From: JACQFK01 sp964619955
Lineage (GTDB): Bacteria > Planctomycetota > MHYJ01 > JACPRB01
Direction of reading: 5' to 3'
Assembly (NCBI GenBank): GCA_964619955.1
Contig: CAZUJF010000028.1
Location: forward strand, 1 to 64,000
DNA length: 64,000 nt
Shown here: positions 49,891 through 57,787 of the stretch, piece after piece
Layout of the letters: the number at the start of each line of letters is the position of its first letter
How positions within the stretch are numbered: the first letter of the stretch is position 1
Program-made: the position numbers and the translations under genes
The notes under the pieces: generated by a model
What the model was told of the DNA's origin: nothing
The model's input: only the letters and a program-made list of their open reading frames with translations
Databases searched by the model: none

Positions 49891-50588
49891 CGGGCTTCGC
49901 GCTGGCCGTCCTGCTGGTCCTGCAGACCCCCGCGGAGGCGGCGCTGCTCAAGACGTTCCGTTCGGAGTTCGTGGAGCTCACGCCGGGGAAGAACGGCTTT
50001 CCGGACGGCTTCGACCGCGCCGGCGGACGCGTGAAGATCGCGCACGACTTCAAGATTTCGAAATACGAGGTGACGCAGAATCTCTGGCAGGCGGTGACGG
50101 GGGCGAATCCCAGCCGCTGGAAGGGCCCCCGCAACTCCGTCGAGCTGCTGAGTTTCGACGAGGCCGGGAAGTTCTGCGCGAAAGTCTCGGAGCTGCTGCG
50201 CGGGCTGAAGCTGATCGGGGACGGGGAAGGGGTCCGGCTCCCCACGGAAGCGGAATGGGAGTACGCCGCGCGGGCGGGCAGCACGACGGCCTATTCGTTC
50301 GGCGATGACGCGGCGGACCTGGGTGCGTACGGCTGGTTCCACGGCAACGCGGCGGGGAACGATCCGCCCGTCGGCGCGAAGAAGCCGAATGCCTGGGGCT
50401 TGTACGACGTGCACGGCTACCTCTGGGAGTGGTGTTCCCAGGATTCCGCGGAAGGCGGCGTCCTGCGCGGGGGCAGCTGGAAGGACGGCGCGGAGAGGCT
50501 GACGAGCGCCTCCCGTCGCGAGGCGCCCCGGGATTTCAAGGACGACGCCGTCGGCCTCCGTTGCGTACTCGCCTTCGCGAAACCGTGA
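49887..50588 (+). CDS. Secreted SUMF/FGE-like domain protein lacking catalytic Cys
   Basis: 233 residues starting in the ATGA overlap with the previous gene. A signal peptide occupies about 1-18. The formylglycine-generating-enzyme/SUMF1 fold is clear: KISKYEVTQNLWQAV near 56, RLPTEAEWEYAARAG near 118, NAWGLYDVHGYLWEWC near 169, VLRGGSWKDG near 192 and the final GLRCV. The two active-site Cys expected after RGGS in true FGEs are absent (KDGAERLTSASRRE instead), so it should not convert sulfatase Cys to formylglycine. Such proteins more often bind or serve as modules. Confidence 0.8.
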   Translation: MTGFALAVLLVLQTPAEAALLKTFRSEFVELTPGKNGFPDGFDRAGGRVKIAHDFKISKYEVTQNLWQAVTGANPSRWKGPRNSVELLSFDEAGKFCAKVSELLRGLKLIGDGEGVRLPTEAEWEYAARAGSTTAYSFGDDAADLGAYGWFHGNAAGNDPPVGAKKPNAWGLYDVHGYLWEWCSQDSAEGGVLRGGSWKDGAERLTSASRREAPRDFKDDAVGLRCVLAFAKP

Positions 50589-50592
50589 TGCC

Positions 50593-50925
50593 ATGCCTTC
50601 GTTGAGCCCGGACGAAAGAGCCCGCCTCGAGGAGCACGCGCGCTTCGTCGGCCGTCTCGACGCCGCCCGCCGGGTGCTGCTGCCGGGCGCCTCCTTCGCG
50701 GTGGAGACGCTGCAGTTCTCGCTGATCGAGCTGACGCGCGAGGATTTTGCGTGGGGTGGCTGCGGGAACAACGCCGGAATCAAGGCGCGGCTCCGGGTCG
50801 GGGAGGGGCGATGCGCGCGCGAGCTGACGATCGGCCCGGAACCCGGGATCGTGCGCCATGGCACGTTGCAGCTGGCCCTGGCACCGGAGAGCGACGAGCG
50901 GGCGGCCGTGCTGGTCTTCGCTTGA
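50593..50925 (+). CDS. Hypothetical protein (110 aa)
   Basis: 110 residues without signal peptide or recognised family. The N-terminus is helical (LSPDERARLEEHARFVGRLDAARR), followed by a beta-rich stretch LQFSLIELTREDFAWGG and CGNNAGIKARLRVGEGR. It begins 4 bases after the SUMF-like gene, and the DUF1877 gene begins 33 bases after its stop; its last bases overlap that gene's -35 box. Codon use matches the neighbours, so it is probably real. Confidence 0.55.
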   Translation: MPSLSPDERARLEEHARFVGRLDAARRVLLPGASFAVETLQFSLIELTREDFAWGGCGNNAGIKARLRVGEGRCARELTIGPEPGIVRHGTLQLALAPESDERAAVLVFA

Positions 50926-50949
50926 TCCCGGCGGCTCCGAGGATATAGA
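50922..50949 (+). promoter_or_regulatory. Promoter for the DUF1877 gene
   Basis: TTGATC (50922-50927) and TATAGA (50944-50949) are 16 bases apart. The -10 ends 9 bases before the ATG at 50959, again giving almost no leader. The -35 overlaps the stop of the preceding gene. Confidence 0.45.
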
Positions 50950-50958
50950 GTCAGGGCC

Positions 50959-51486
50959 ATGTCCGCCAAAGGCCGCCACGTCATCCTGGGCGACAAGGAG
51001 AAGCAGCGCCTGCTCGCCGCTTCCACCGACGAGGTCGTGCTGGGTCTGATCGAGCAGCTGTCCGGGCTGACGGACCCTTCGCGCTCGGCGGATTGCGGGC
51101 CGTACTGGGATGCGATGCACCGGACGCTCTCGAACGGGACGCTCTATTACGACGAGGGCGAGTATCCGCTGAACCGGGTGGTGCTGGGCGGCCGCCAGCT
51201 GCTCCGGGAGGGCGACGGGGCCGCCGCGCTCGTGGAGCCTGCCGAGGTGAAGGACGCGTCCGCAGCCCTGGCGGCGCTGACGGAGGAGCAGTTCCATCAG
51301 CGCTACGACCGGATCGATCCGGACGACTACGAGGGTGAATTCGGCGAGGACGACCGGCGCCACGCCTGGAACAAGCTGAAGGACGTGCGCCGGCTCTTCA
51401 GCCGCGCGGCCGCCGAGGGGGCGTCCGTGCTCTTCTTCGCCGAAGTCGTTCCCGTCGGCGACGGGGACGACGGCGAGGAGGAGTGA
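50959..51486 (+). CDS. DUF1877 (YfbM-like) protein
   Basis: 175 residues. The pattern of a Cys-Gly-Pro-Tyr-Trp-Asp-Ala-Met-His segment near 46-54, PLNRVVLGGRQLL near 70, a run of helices with RYDRIDPDDYEGE near 115 and a final beta strand ASVLFFAEVV matches the DUF1877 family. The function of that family is unknown. The C-terminus is very acidic (GDGDDGEEE). It has its own probable promoter. Confidence 0.7.
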   Translation: MSAKGRHVILGDKEKQRLLAASTDEVVLGLIEQLSGLTDPSRSADCGPYWDAMHRTLSNGTLYYDEGEYPLNRVVLGGRQLLREGDGAAALVEPAEVKDASAALAALTEEQFHQRYDRIDPDDYEGEFGEDDRRHAWNKLKDVRRLFSRAAAEGASVLFFAEVVPVGDGDDGEEE

Positions 51487-51550
51487 GTTTTCCCCGTCGC
51501 GTCACGCCGGGGCGTCGTAGTGCTATGGGGTTGCATAACGGAGGATGAGC

Positions 51551-52570
51551 ATGAGATTCGCACTCAAGGCGCTGGCCCTGCTGATCGTGCTGGCGCCCTT
51601 CGCGGCGTCCACGCAGGCGCAGGACAAGAAGAAGTACAAGATCCTGTACATCACGCAGTCCAAGGGCTTCAAGCACGGCTCGGTGAACCGGAAGGATCCG
51701 GCGGCGCTTGCCCCGTCGGAGGTCTCGATGACGGAGCTGGCGCAGTCGTCCGGGCTCTTCGACGTCGAGTGCACGCAGGACGCCTCGGTGCTCACGGCGG
51801 AGAAGCTCAAGGAGCTCGACGCGGTGATGTTCTACACGACGGGCGGGATCCCGGTGAAGGAGGTCTTTCCGCAGTTCCTGGAGTGGCTCAAGAGCGGGAA
51901 GGCGATGATCGGCGCGCACAGCGCGACCGACACGCTGGGGGACTTCAAGCCCTACTCGTCGCTGATCAACGGGACCTTCGACGGGCATCCCTGGGGTTCG
52001 GGCGAGACGGTGACGGTCGCGGTGCATGAGCCGGACCACACGGTGGCGAAGCCCTGGACGGCGGAGTACCAGATCAAGGACGAGATCTACCAGTACCGCA
52101 ACTACGACCCGAAGTCGGTGCGGGTGATCTCCAGTTTGAACATGGCGAAGTGCAAGACGAAGGCGCCGTACCACGTGCCGCTCTGCTGGGTGCGCGAGAT
52201 CGGCAAGGGCCGCCTCTTCTACACGAACCTCGGACACAACGAGGGCACCTGGACGAACCCCCAGTTCAAGGAGCACCTGCTGGCGGGGATCCGCTGGGCG
52301 TTGCACCTGACGGACGGCCCCGCGGAGCCGAATCCCGCGCTTCAGTACGCCGAGCAGGCGCGCGCATTCGCGTGGGTGGCGGGCGGCGCGGCCGGCAAGA
52401 ACGCGGACGAACTTTCCGCGAAGGCCGCCAAAGCCGCATCGGCCGACGCGGCCTGGGGCGAGAAGCTCTACACGGACATCGACAAGTACCGCCGCATGGA
52501 CAAGAAGAAGGACGCCGAGAAGGCCAAGGCGGAGGCGGACCGCATCCTCGCGGAGATCGAGAAGAAGTAG
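51551..52570 (+). CDS. Secreted ThuA-like protein with helical tail
   Basis: 339 residues. The ribosome binding site GGAGG (51540-51544) touches a first ATG at 51545, so the second ATG at 51551, six bases after it, is the likely start. A signal peptide ends near residue 24 (STQAQ). Residues about 28-260 form a ThuA-type class I glutamine amidotransferase-like fold: KILYITQSKGFKHGSV, DAVMFYTTGGIP, MIGAHSATDT and FYTNLGHNEGTW. A charged helical tail (270-339), rich in Lys/Ala/Glu, follows and is not part of the family core. ThuA is linked to disaccharide 3-keto metabolism, and the two convergent DUF1080 genes support that theme. Confidence 0.85.
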   Translation: MRFALKALALLIVLAPFAASTQAQDKKKYKILYITQSKGFKHGSVNRKDPAALAPSEVSMTELAQSSGLFDVECTQDASVLTAEKLKELDAVMFYTTGGIPVKEVFPQFLEWLKSGKAMIGAHSATDTLGDFKPYSSLINGTFDGHPWGSGETVTVAVHEPDHTVAKPWTAEYQIKDEIYQYRNYDPKSVRVISSLNMAKCKTKAPYHVPLCWVREIGKGRLFYTNLGHNEGTWTNPQFKEHLLAGIRWALHLTDGPAEPNPALQYAEQARAFAWVAGGAAGKNADELSAKAAKAASADAAWGEKLYTDIDKYRRMDKKKDAEKAKAEADRILAEIEKK

Positions 52571-52588
52571 CCCGGATCGACGATTTCA

Positions 52589-52627
52589 AGAGGGCCGCCG
52601 CTCCCGAGGGGGGCGGCGGCTCTTTTT
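52589..52627. terminator. Intrinsic terminator between convergent genes
   Basis: GAGGGCCGCCGC and GCGGCGGCTC pair with one bulge, and TTTTTAT follows on the plus strand. It lies 19 bases past the ThuA stop. It is the clearest intrinsic terminator in the window and ends the ThuA transcript. Its right end reaches the stop of the DUF1080 gene on the other strand, where the hairpin may also help but lacks a T run. Confidence 0.8.
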
Positions 52628-53258
52628 ATTTCACCGCGCGCCAGCGCAGGCCGCGGAAGAGCGAGGTCGTCGTGTAGTTGGTCAGCCCGAAGGGCAGGGC
52701 CGCCTCGACCGCGGGATGCACCGTGATCTGGCGGTCCTTCAGCTCGAGGTTCACGACCTGCTTCTCGTTGATCCAGATCTCGATCTTCGCCGGCGTCACC
52801 CGCAGCCGCGCCCGGTACCAGCGGTTCTTCACGTAGTCGTGCACCGTCGACGTCTCGTTCTCCGAGGCGTTCATCTGGTCCACGCTCGAGAGCCCCGTCA
52901 CGCTGCCGCCCCAGCCGCCCGCCACGAAACTGCAGTGCGACTTGCCGACCGGGAAGACGATCCCCAGGAAGAAATCGCTCCCGTCCACTTTCATCGCCTC
53001 GAGCTCGAGCTCGTAGTTCGTGGTCGGAAGCTTGGACCCCGTCCAGTGCACCCCCGAAACGCCCGCGCCCATCTCGACCCGGATCGCGCCGTCCTTGATC
53101 GAAACCTCGCCCTCGCCGCCGTATTCGGTCTTCTTCCAGGCGCCGAGCGACTTGCCGTCGAAGAGGCTCGTCCAGCCGTCTTCGGCGGCGCCGCCGTCGG
53201 GGCCGGAGGCGCAGCCCGCCGCGAGGACGAGCAGCAGGGACAGGGAAGCGCGGCTCAT
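52626..53258 (-). CDS. DUF1080 lipoprotein (3-keto-disaccharide hydrolase family)
   Basis: 210 residues with a lipobox AAGC (Cys16). The PF06439 concanavalin-like domain begins with DGWTSLFDGKSLGAW near 27, then NYELELEAMKVDGSDFFLGIVFP near 82 and FRGLRWRAVK at the end. It is more divergent than the other two DUF1080 proteins here. It overlaps the upstream DUF1080 gene by four bases (ATGA), so they are cotranslated. Proposed role: cleavage of 3-keto glycosides at the cell surface. Confidence 0.85.
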   Translation of the reverse strand: MSRASLSLLLVLAAGCASGPDGGAAEDGWTSLFDGKSLGAWKKTEYGGEGEVSIKDGAIRVEMGAGVSGVHWTGSKLPTTNYELELEAMKVDGSDFFLGIVFPVGKSHCSFVAGGWGGSVTGLSSVDQMNASENETSTVHDYVKNRWYRARLRVTPAKIEIWINEKQVVNLELKDRQITVHPAVEAALPFGLTNYTTTSLFRGLRWRAVK

Positions 53259-53902
53259 TTCTTCACCGGCTTGATGCGCAGGTCCTTCCAGCGGATCTCG
53301 AACGCGCCGGGCGCATGGTACTGCAGCGCCAGGATGCCGTCGCTGCGGCGCTTGGCCTCGTCCTTGTCGTCGAATTCGATCGCGGTGACGCCGTTGACGA
53401 TGTGCGTGACCTTGCTGCCCTCGGCCTTGACGACGTAGGTGTTCCAGTCGTCCTTCGCCGACTTGGCCGCCTCGGGCGCCGCCTTGGCGAGCACGCCGCG
53501 GCCGCCCTCCTCATAGAGCGTGCCCCACCAGCCGTCGCCGATGTCCGCCTGATAACCGCCGACGCCCCAATTCTTCGGATTCTTCAGGACCGATCGATAC
53601 TGGATCCCGCTGTTGGGGAACTTGCCGGTCTTGATCAGCTGGCACTTCACCTCGAGCGTGAAGTCCGAGAAAGGATGGGCGTAAACGAGGAAGGTGTTGC
53701 CCTTGACGGACTCGGCCTTGCCCGAGATGTAGCCGTTCTCGACGCGCCAGACGGCGGGGTCGCCGTCCCAGCCCGTCAGATCCTTGCCGTTGAAGAGGCT
53801 GATCCAGCCTTCCGCGTCCGGGGCGGGAAGGGGCGGCTTTTCCTGGGCCTGCGCCAGGGGCGCGGCCAGGACGAGCAGGGCTGCGAAAGCGGCGCGGATC
53901 AT
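53255..53902 (-). CDS. DUF1080 secreted protein (3-keto-disaccharide hydrolase family)
   Basis: 215 residues with a signal peptide ending near residue 19 (LAQAQ). The domain starts EGWISLFNGKDLTGWDGD near 31, followed by FLVYAHPFSDFTLEVKCQL near 75, SGIQYRSVL near 98, GDGWWGTLYEEGG near 122 and IRWKDLRIKPVKK at the C-terminus. This is a typical full-length member. AAGGAGAT precedes the start, with a TATATAAG box upstream. First gene of a two-gene unit. Confidence 0.88.
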   Translation of the reverse strand: MIRAAFAALLVLAAPLAQAQEKPPLPAPDAEGWISLFNGKDLTGWDGDPAVWRVENGYISGKAESVKGNTFLVYAHPFSDFTLEVKCQLIKTGKFPNSGIQYRSVLKNPKNWGVGGYQADIGDGWWGTLYEEGGRGVLAKAAPEAAKSAKDDWNTYVVKAEGSKVTHIVNGVTAIEFDDKDEAKRRSDGILALQYHAPGAFEIRWKDLRIKPVKK

Positions 53903-53953
53903 CGGCGAATCTCCTTATGGGTTTCGATTCTTATATAACGGCGGGGCGCGGGA

Positions 53954-53981
53954 TTGTCACGCAGACTTTGCCGCGTACAAT
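53954..53981 (+). promoter_or_regulatory. Promoter for the cyclophilin gene
   Basis: TTGTCA (53954-53959) and TACAAT (53976-53981) are 16 bases apart, 23 bases before the ATG at 54005, with GAGGGAG between as ribosome binding site. The divergent DUF1080 promoter lies to its left. Confidence 0.6.
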
Positions 53982-54004
53982 GGGCGGCCTTGAGGGAGAC
54001 GACG

Positions 54005-54676
54005 ATGAAACGGATCTGCGCGGTTCTTCTGGCGGGTCTCGCGGCCTGTTCGGATTCCACGACGCCGCCGCCCGCCCCACCCCCCGCCGCGGCGCCTGCG
54101 GCGGCGCCGGCCGGAACCGGCCCGCTCCACGATCCGTCGCATCCGGACGCCTCGCGCGTCGCGCCGTCGGAGTTCCGCGTCAGGTTCACGACCTCCAAGG
54201 GCGACTTCACCGTCATCGCCTTCCGGGAATGGTCCCCGCGCGGCGTCGACCGCTTCTACAACCTGGTGAAGGCGGGCTTCTACGACGAATGCCGCTTCTT
54301 CCGCGTCGTGCCGAACTTCGTCGTCCAGTGGGGCCTGCCCCCCGACCCGAAGGTCGCGCGCGCGTGGGAGCCGGCGCGGATCCAGGACGATCCCGTCAAG
54401 CAGACCAACGCCCGCGGGATGATGACGTACGCCAAGAGCGGCCCGAACACCCGCACCACCCAGATCTTCGTCAACACCAAGGACAACACCGGCCTCGACG
54501 GCCAGGGCTTTCCGCCCTTTGCGAAGGTCATCGACGGCATGTCGGTGGTGGACGCGCTCACCTCGGAATACGGCGAGCAGCCCCAGCAGGGCCGCATCCA
54601 GGCCGAGGGGAACGAGTACCTGAAGAAGGACTTCCCCAACCTGGATTTCGTGAAGTCGGCGCGCGTCCTGGAGTAA
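54005..54676 (+). CDS. Lipoprotein cyclophilin-type peptidyl-prolyl isomerase
   Basis: 223 residues from the ATG at 54005. The lipobox LAAC gives a lipidated Cys at 15, then a Pro/Ala-rich tether (about 20-40). The cyclophilin domain covers 55-220: FYDECRFFRVVPNFVVQWG near 95, GMMTYAKSGPNTRTTQIFVNTKDN near 138 and FPPFAKVIDGMSVVD near 172. The active Arg of the FFRVV motif and the Gln of the TQIFVN motif are present. It probably helps fold envelope proteins such as the secreted enzymes encoded around it. Confidence 0.88.
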   Translation: MKRICAVLLAGLAACSDSTTPPPAPPPAAAPAAAPAGTGPLHDPSHPDASRVAPSEFRVRFTTSKGDFTVIAFREWSPRGVDRFYNLVKAGFYDECRFFRVVPNFVVQWGLPPDPKVARAWEPARIQDDPVKQTNARGMMTYAKSGPNTRTTQIFVNTKDNTGLDGQGFPPFAKVIDGMSVVDALTSEYGEQPQQGRIQAEGNEYLKKDFPNLDFVKSARVLE

Positions 54677-54727
54677 CCCGCGGCGCGCGAGGCGTGTTGT
54701 AAGCTCGTCTTTTCAAGGGCCGACCGA

Positions 54728-56527
54728 ATGCGCCTGCTGCTCGCGCTGGGCTTGCTCGCGGCCTTCAGCCCCCAGGAAGGCGCCGCGCCGCGCCCCAACA
54801 TCCTCTGGATCACCTGCGAGGACATCAGCCCCAACCTCGGGTGTTACGGCGACGCGTACGCCGTCACGCCGAACTTGGACCGCCTGGCGACGCAGGGCGT
54901 CCGCTTCACGCATGCCTTCGCGCCCATCGGCGTCTGTGCGCCGTCGCGCTCGTCGCTGATCCTGGGCACCTACGCCTCCTCGGCCGGATCCCAGCACATG
55001 CGCTGCAAGGCGAAGCTGCCGGCGTACCTGAAATGCTTCCCGGAGTATCTTCGGGAGGCGGGGTATCACTGCAGCAACAACGTCAAGACGGACTACAACT
55101 TCGACGTGCCCCAGGGGGCCTGGGACGTGAACAGCGCGAAAGCCCACTGGCGGACGCGCAAACCCGGCCAGCCCTTCTTCTCGGTTTTCAATTTCACGCA
55201 GTGCCACGAGTCGCAGATCCGGATCCCCGAGGCCGCGCATCGGAAGCGGATCCAATCCTTCGCAGCGGGGGAGGCCCACGATCCCGCGAAGGCCCCGCTG
55301 CCGCCGTATCACCCCGACACCCCCGAAACACGGCAGGACTGGGCGCGCTATGCAGACTCGATCACGGTGATGGACCGGGAGGTCGGCCGCGTCCTCGCCG
55401 AGCTTGAGGCGGACGGTCTCGCGGACAACACGATCGTCGTGTACTTCTCGGATCACGGGGCGGGCATGCCGCGCAGCAAGCGCTGGCTCTACGATTCCAG
55501 CCTGCGGGTGCCGATGATCGCGCGCTTTCCGGAGCGCTGGAAATCGCTGGCTCCGGGCGCGCCGGGCTCGACCTGGGACCGCCTTGTCACGTTCGTCGAT
55601 TTCGGCCCCACGATGCTCTCGCTCGCCGGCGTGCCGGTCCCGGCCCACATGCAGGGCCGGCCCTTTCTCGGGGCGGCGGCGGTCCCGGCGCGCGAGTACG
55701 TGCACGGGTTTCGGGATCGGATGGACGAGCGTAGCGACTTGCTGCGCACTGTGCGCGACCGGAAGTGGCGCTACATCCGGAATTTCCGGCCCGACCTGAC
55801 CTGGGCTCAGCACATCGGCTACATGTACGAGATGCCGACGATGAAGGCCTGGCAGCGGCTGCATGACGAGGGAAAACTCGATCCCGTGCAGGACCGCTTC
55901 TTCAGCGCGACGAAGCCGGTCGAGGAGCTCTACGACACGGAGGCCGATCCTTGGGAGATCAAGAATCTCGCGGGAGATCCGGCGCAGCGGGCGACGCTCG
56001 AGCGCCTCAGGGCCGAACTGCGCCGCTGGATGCTCGAGATCCGGGACCTGGGTCTGTTGCCCGAGGCCGACCTGCGCTCGCGTTTCGGCGCGGAGGCGCC
56101 GCATGAAGCGGTGCGGAAGGATCCGGCGTCGTATCCGCTGGAGCGAATCCTGGACGCGGCGGACCCCGCCGCGGCCGCCGCGTTCAGCGACCCCGATCCT
56201 GCCGTCCGCTACTGGGGCGTGATCGGCGCGCGGATCCGCGGGTCGAAGGAGGGTCTTGGGGCGTTGCTGGCGGATCCATCCCCCGCGGTGCAGCTGGCGG
56301 CGGCGGAAGCGCTCGCCCGCGCTGGGGACTACGAGGTGGCCCTGCCGGTCCTCGTCCGCGGTCTGGCTCATCCTCAGGAAGCGGTCCGTCTGCAGGCTGC
56401 GCAGGCGCTGGACGATCTTGGCAGCCGCCATCGTCCCGCCTGGGAGGCTTTCCGGGGCCGGCCGAAGGAGACGAGTGAATACGTGAAGCGTCTGACGGAT
56501 CACGCGCTCGAGGCGCTGGGGCGCTGA
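54728..56527 (+). CDS. Secreted type I sulfatase with C-terminal HEAT-like repeats
   Basis: 599 residues with a signal peptide (1-19). Alkaline-phosphatase-fold sulfatase domain about 22-440: NILWITCEDISP with metal-binding Asp, the modification motif C70-A-P-S-R followed by SSLI, VVYFSDHGAGMPRSKRW near 240 for the second metal site, and ELYDTEADPWEIKNLAGD near 398. The Cys-type motif requires conversion to formylglycine. Residues about 465-599 form short helical pairs with PDPAVRYWGV, PSPAVQLAAAEAL and PQEAVRLQAAQAL, i.e. HEAT-like repeats. It would desulfate an extracellular polysaccharide. Confidence 0.9.
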   Translation: MRLLLALGLLAAFSPQEGAAPRPNILWITCEDISPNLGCYGDAYAVTPNLDRLATQGVRFTHAFAPIGVCAPSRSSLILGTYASSAGSQHMRCKAKLPAYLKCFPEYLREAGYHCSNNVKTDYNFDVPQGAWDVNSAKAHWRTRKPGQPFFSVFNFTQCHESQIRIPEAAHRKRIQSFAAGEAHDPAKAPLPPYHPDTPETRQDWARYADSITVMDREVGRVLAELEADGLADNTIVVYFSDHGAGMPRSKRWLYDSSLRVPMIARFPERWKSLAPGAPGSTWDRLVTFVDFGPTMLSLAGVPVPAHMQGRPFLGAAAVPAREYVHGFRDRMDERSDLLRTVRDRKWRYIRNFRPDLTWAQHIGYMYEMPTMKAWQRLHDEGKLDPVQDRFFSATKPVEELYDTEADPWEIKNLAGDPAQRATLERLRAELRRWMLEIRDLGLLPEADLRSRFGAEAPHEAVRKDPASYPLERILDAADPAAAAAFSDPDPAVRYWGVIGARIRGSKEGLGALLADPSPAVQLAAAEALARAGDYEVALPVLVRGLAHPQEAVRLQAAQALDDLGSRHRPAWEAFRGRPKETSEYVKRLTDHALEALGR

Positions 56528-56529
56528 GG

Positions 56530-57003
56530 CTACTTCTGCAGCGAGGAAAGGGCCTGGAGGACTGCCTTGAACCGTGCGTCCAGGTCCTTGGCCCAGTCGA
56601 TGTCTTTGCTCTCGAGTCCGCACAAGGCCCGCTTCACCTGGATTCCCGCGTCGCCTAGAAGCTGGATCAAGTTATGGGCCTCCGCCTTGGCGGCCTGGAA
56701 TCGCCGGGCTGCCAGGAGCTTCTTTGTCAGGTCGATCCGGGCATTGAAGTCCCAAGGGTGCTGGAGACAGCGAATCTGTAGCAAGGCGGTGGCACGTCCC
56801 AGCTTCTTGGTGAGCAGGGTCGCCAAGCCCTGCGCGATCTTTTGTTCAACCCGTGTCGGCACCAGGGTTTTGAAGCGGGAGGATGTTGAGAAGATGAAGA
56901 GGGCTTTGCGAGTGTCGTAGCCGTCCGGATCTTCGGTAAGCATTTCCAGGAGCTTGTTCACAATGTGGGCGTCGTGGGATAGTCGTGAGTGCTTCTTGAC
57001 CAT
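56530..57003 (-). CDS. Orphan hypothetical protein (157 aa)
   Basis: 157 residues from the ATG at 57003; the longer frame adds Ser/Arg-rich sequence without support. All-helical and charged, no signal peptide. Segments DAHIVNKLLEMLTED near 11, ALFIFSTSSRFKTLVPTRVEQKIAQGLATLLTKK near 33 and AARRFQAAKAEAHNLIQLLGDAG near 92 suggest a helical-repeat (TPR- or HEAT-like) adaptor. Its base composition looks less GC-rich than its neighbours and its codons are less biased, hinting at recent acquisition. It converges with the sulfatase gene. No family recognised. Confidence 0.55.
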   Translation of the reverse strand: MVKKHSRLSHDAHIVNKLLEMLTEDPDGYDTRKALFIFSTSSRFKTLVPTRVEQKIAQGLATLLTKKLGRATALLQIRCLQHPWDFNARIDLTKKLLAARRFQAAKAEAHNLIQLLGDAGIQVKRALCGLESKDIDWAKDLDARFKAVLQALSSLQK

Positions 57004-57145
57004 GTCGTCCTCGGTGGATCGGTTCAGCCTATCAAGGATGTCAGGCGTGACCCAACGGAAATGAGCGGCTGACGGATTCGCGACCGATCTCAAGGGCTGC
57101 CGGCGTACAGGAAGGTAAGATGCCGAGCTGATTATGGAGATGCGT

Positions 57146-57781
57146 ATGAAGACGATCCTGAGCACCACGCTGGCCCTGCTTGCCCTCGCCGCCACGCAGG
57201 ACGATGGATGGACCCCGCTGTTCGACGGCAAGACCCTGGACGGCTGGGAGCAGCAGAACGGGACCGCGACGTACCGCGTGGAGGACGGCTGCGTCGTCGG
57301 CAAGACGAGCGAAGGCAGCGGCAACTCCTTCATGTGCACGAAGAAGTCCTACGGCGACTTCGAGCTGAAGTTCGAGGTCAAGGTCGCGGACGAGCTCAAC
57401 TCCGGCGTCCAAATCCGCTCGGCGAGCAAGCCCGAGCACAACAAGGGCCAGGTCCACGGGCCGCAGGTGGAGATCGCCATCAACGGCACGGCGGGCTTCG
57501 TCTATGGGGAAGGGACCAAGTTCGGCTGGCTGAGCGAGGACCGCAGCGATCCCAAGGCGCAGGCGGCGTTCAAGAAGGGCGAGTGGAACAAGTACCTCGT
57601 CCGCGCCGAGGGGAAGTCCATCAAGACCTGGGTAAACGACGTCCCCGTCGCGAACCTGGTCGACGAGAAGACCGGGCAGCTCTCGGGCTTCATCGGTCTT
57701 CAGGTCCACGGCATCAAGAAGGGCACCGGCCCCTACGAAGTCCGCTGGAGGAACATCTCCCTCCGCGAACTGAAGAAGTAG
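57146..57781 (+). CDS. DUF1080 secreted protein (third copy)
   Basis: 211 residues from the ATG at 57146, which has GGAGA 5 bases upstream; two earlier in-frame ATGs at 57134 and 57140 are less well placed. Signal peptide about 1-17. PF06439 domain: DGWTPLFDGKTLDGWEQQNG near 20, YGDFELKFEVKVADELNSGVQIRS near 68, HGPQVEIAINGTAGFVYGEG near 103 and YEVRWRNISLRELKK at the end. It is closer to the 53255 protein than to the 52626 protein. The SDR gene follows after 6 bases. Confidence 0.88.
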   Translation: MKTILSTTLALLALAATQDDGWTPLFDGKTLDGWEQQNGTATYRVEDGCVVGKTSEGSGNSFMCTKKSYGDFELKFEVKVADELNSGVQIRSASKPEHNKGQVHGPQVEIAINGTAGFVYGEGTKFGWLSEDRSDPKAQAAFKKGEWNKYLVRAEGKSIKTWVNDVPVANLVDEKTGQLSGFIGLQVHGIKKGTGPYEVRWRNISLRELKK

Positions 57782-57787
57782 GGGCCC

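Noticed and set aside
49887..56527. A sulfatase-activating pair (FGE plus sulfatase)
   Set aside because: The SUMF-like protein lacks the catalytic Cys pair and is 4 kb from the sulfatase gene with unrelated genes between, so a maturase-substrate pairing is not supported.
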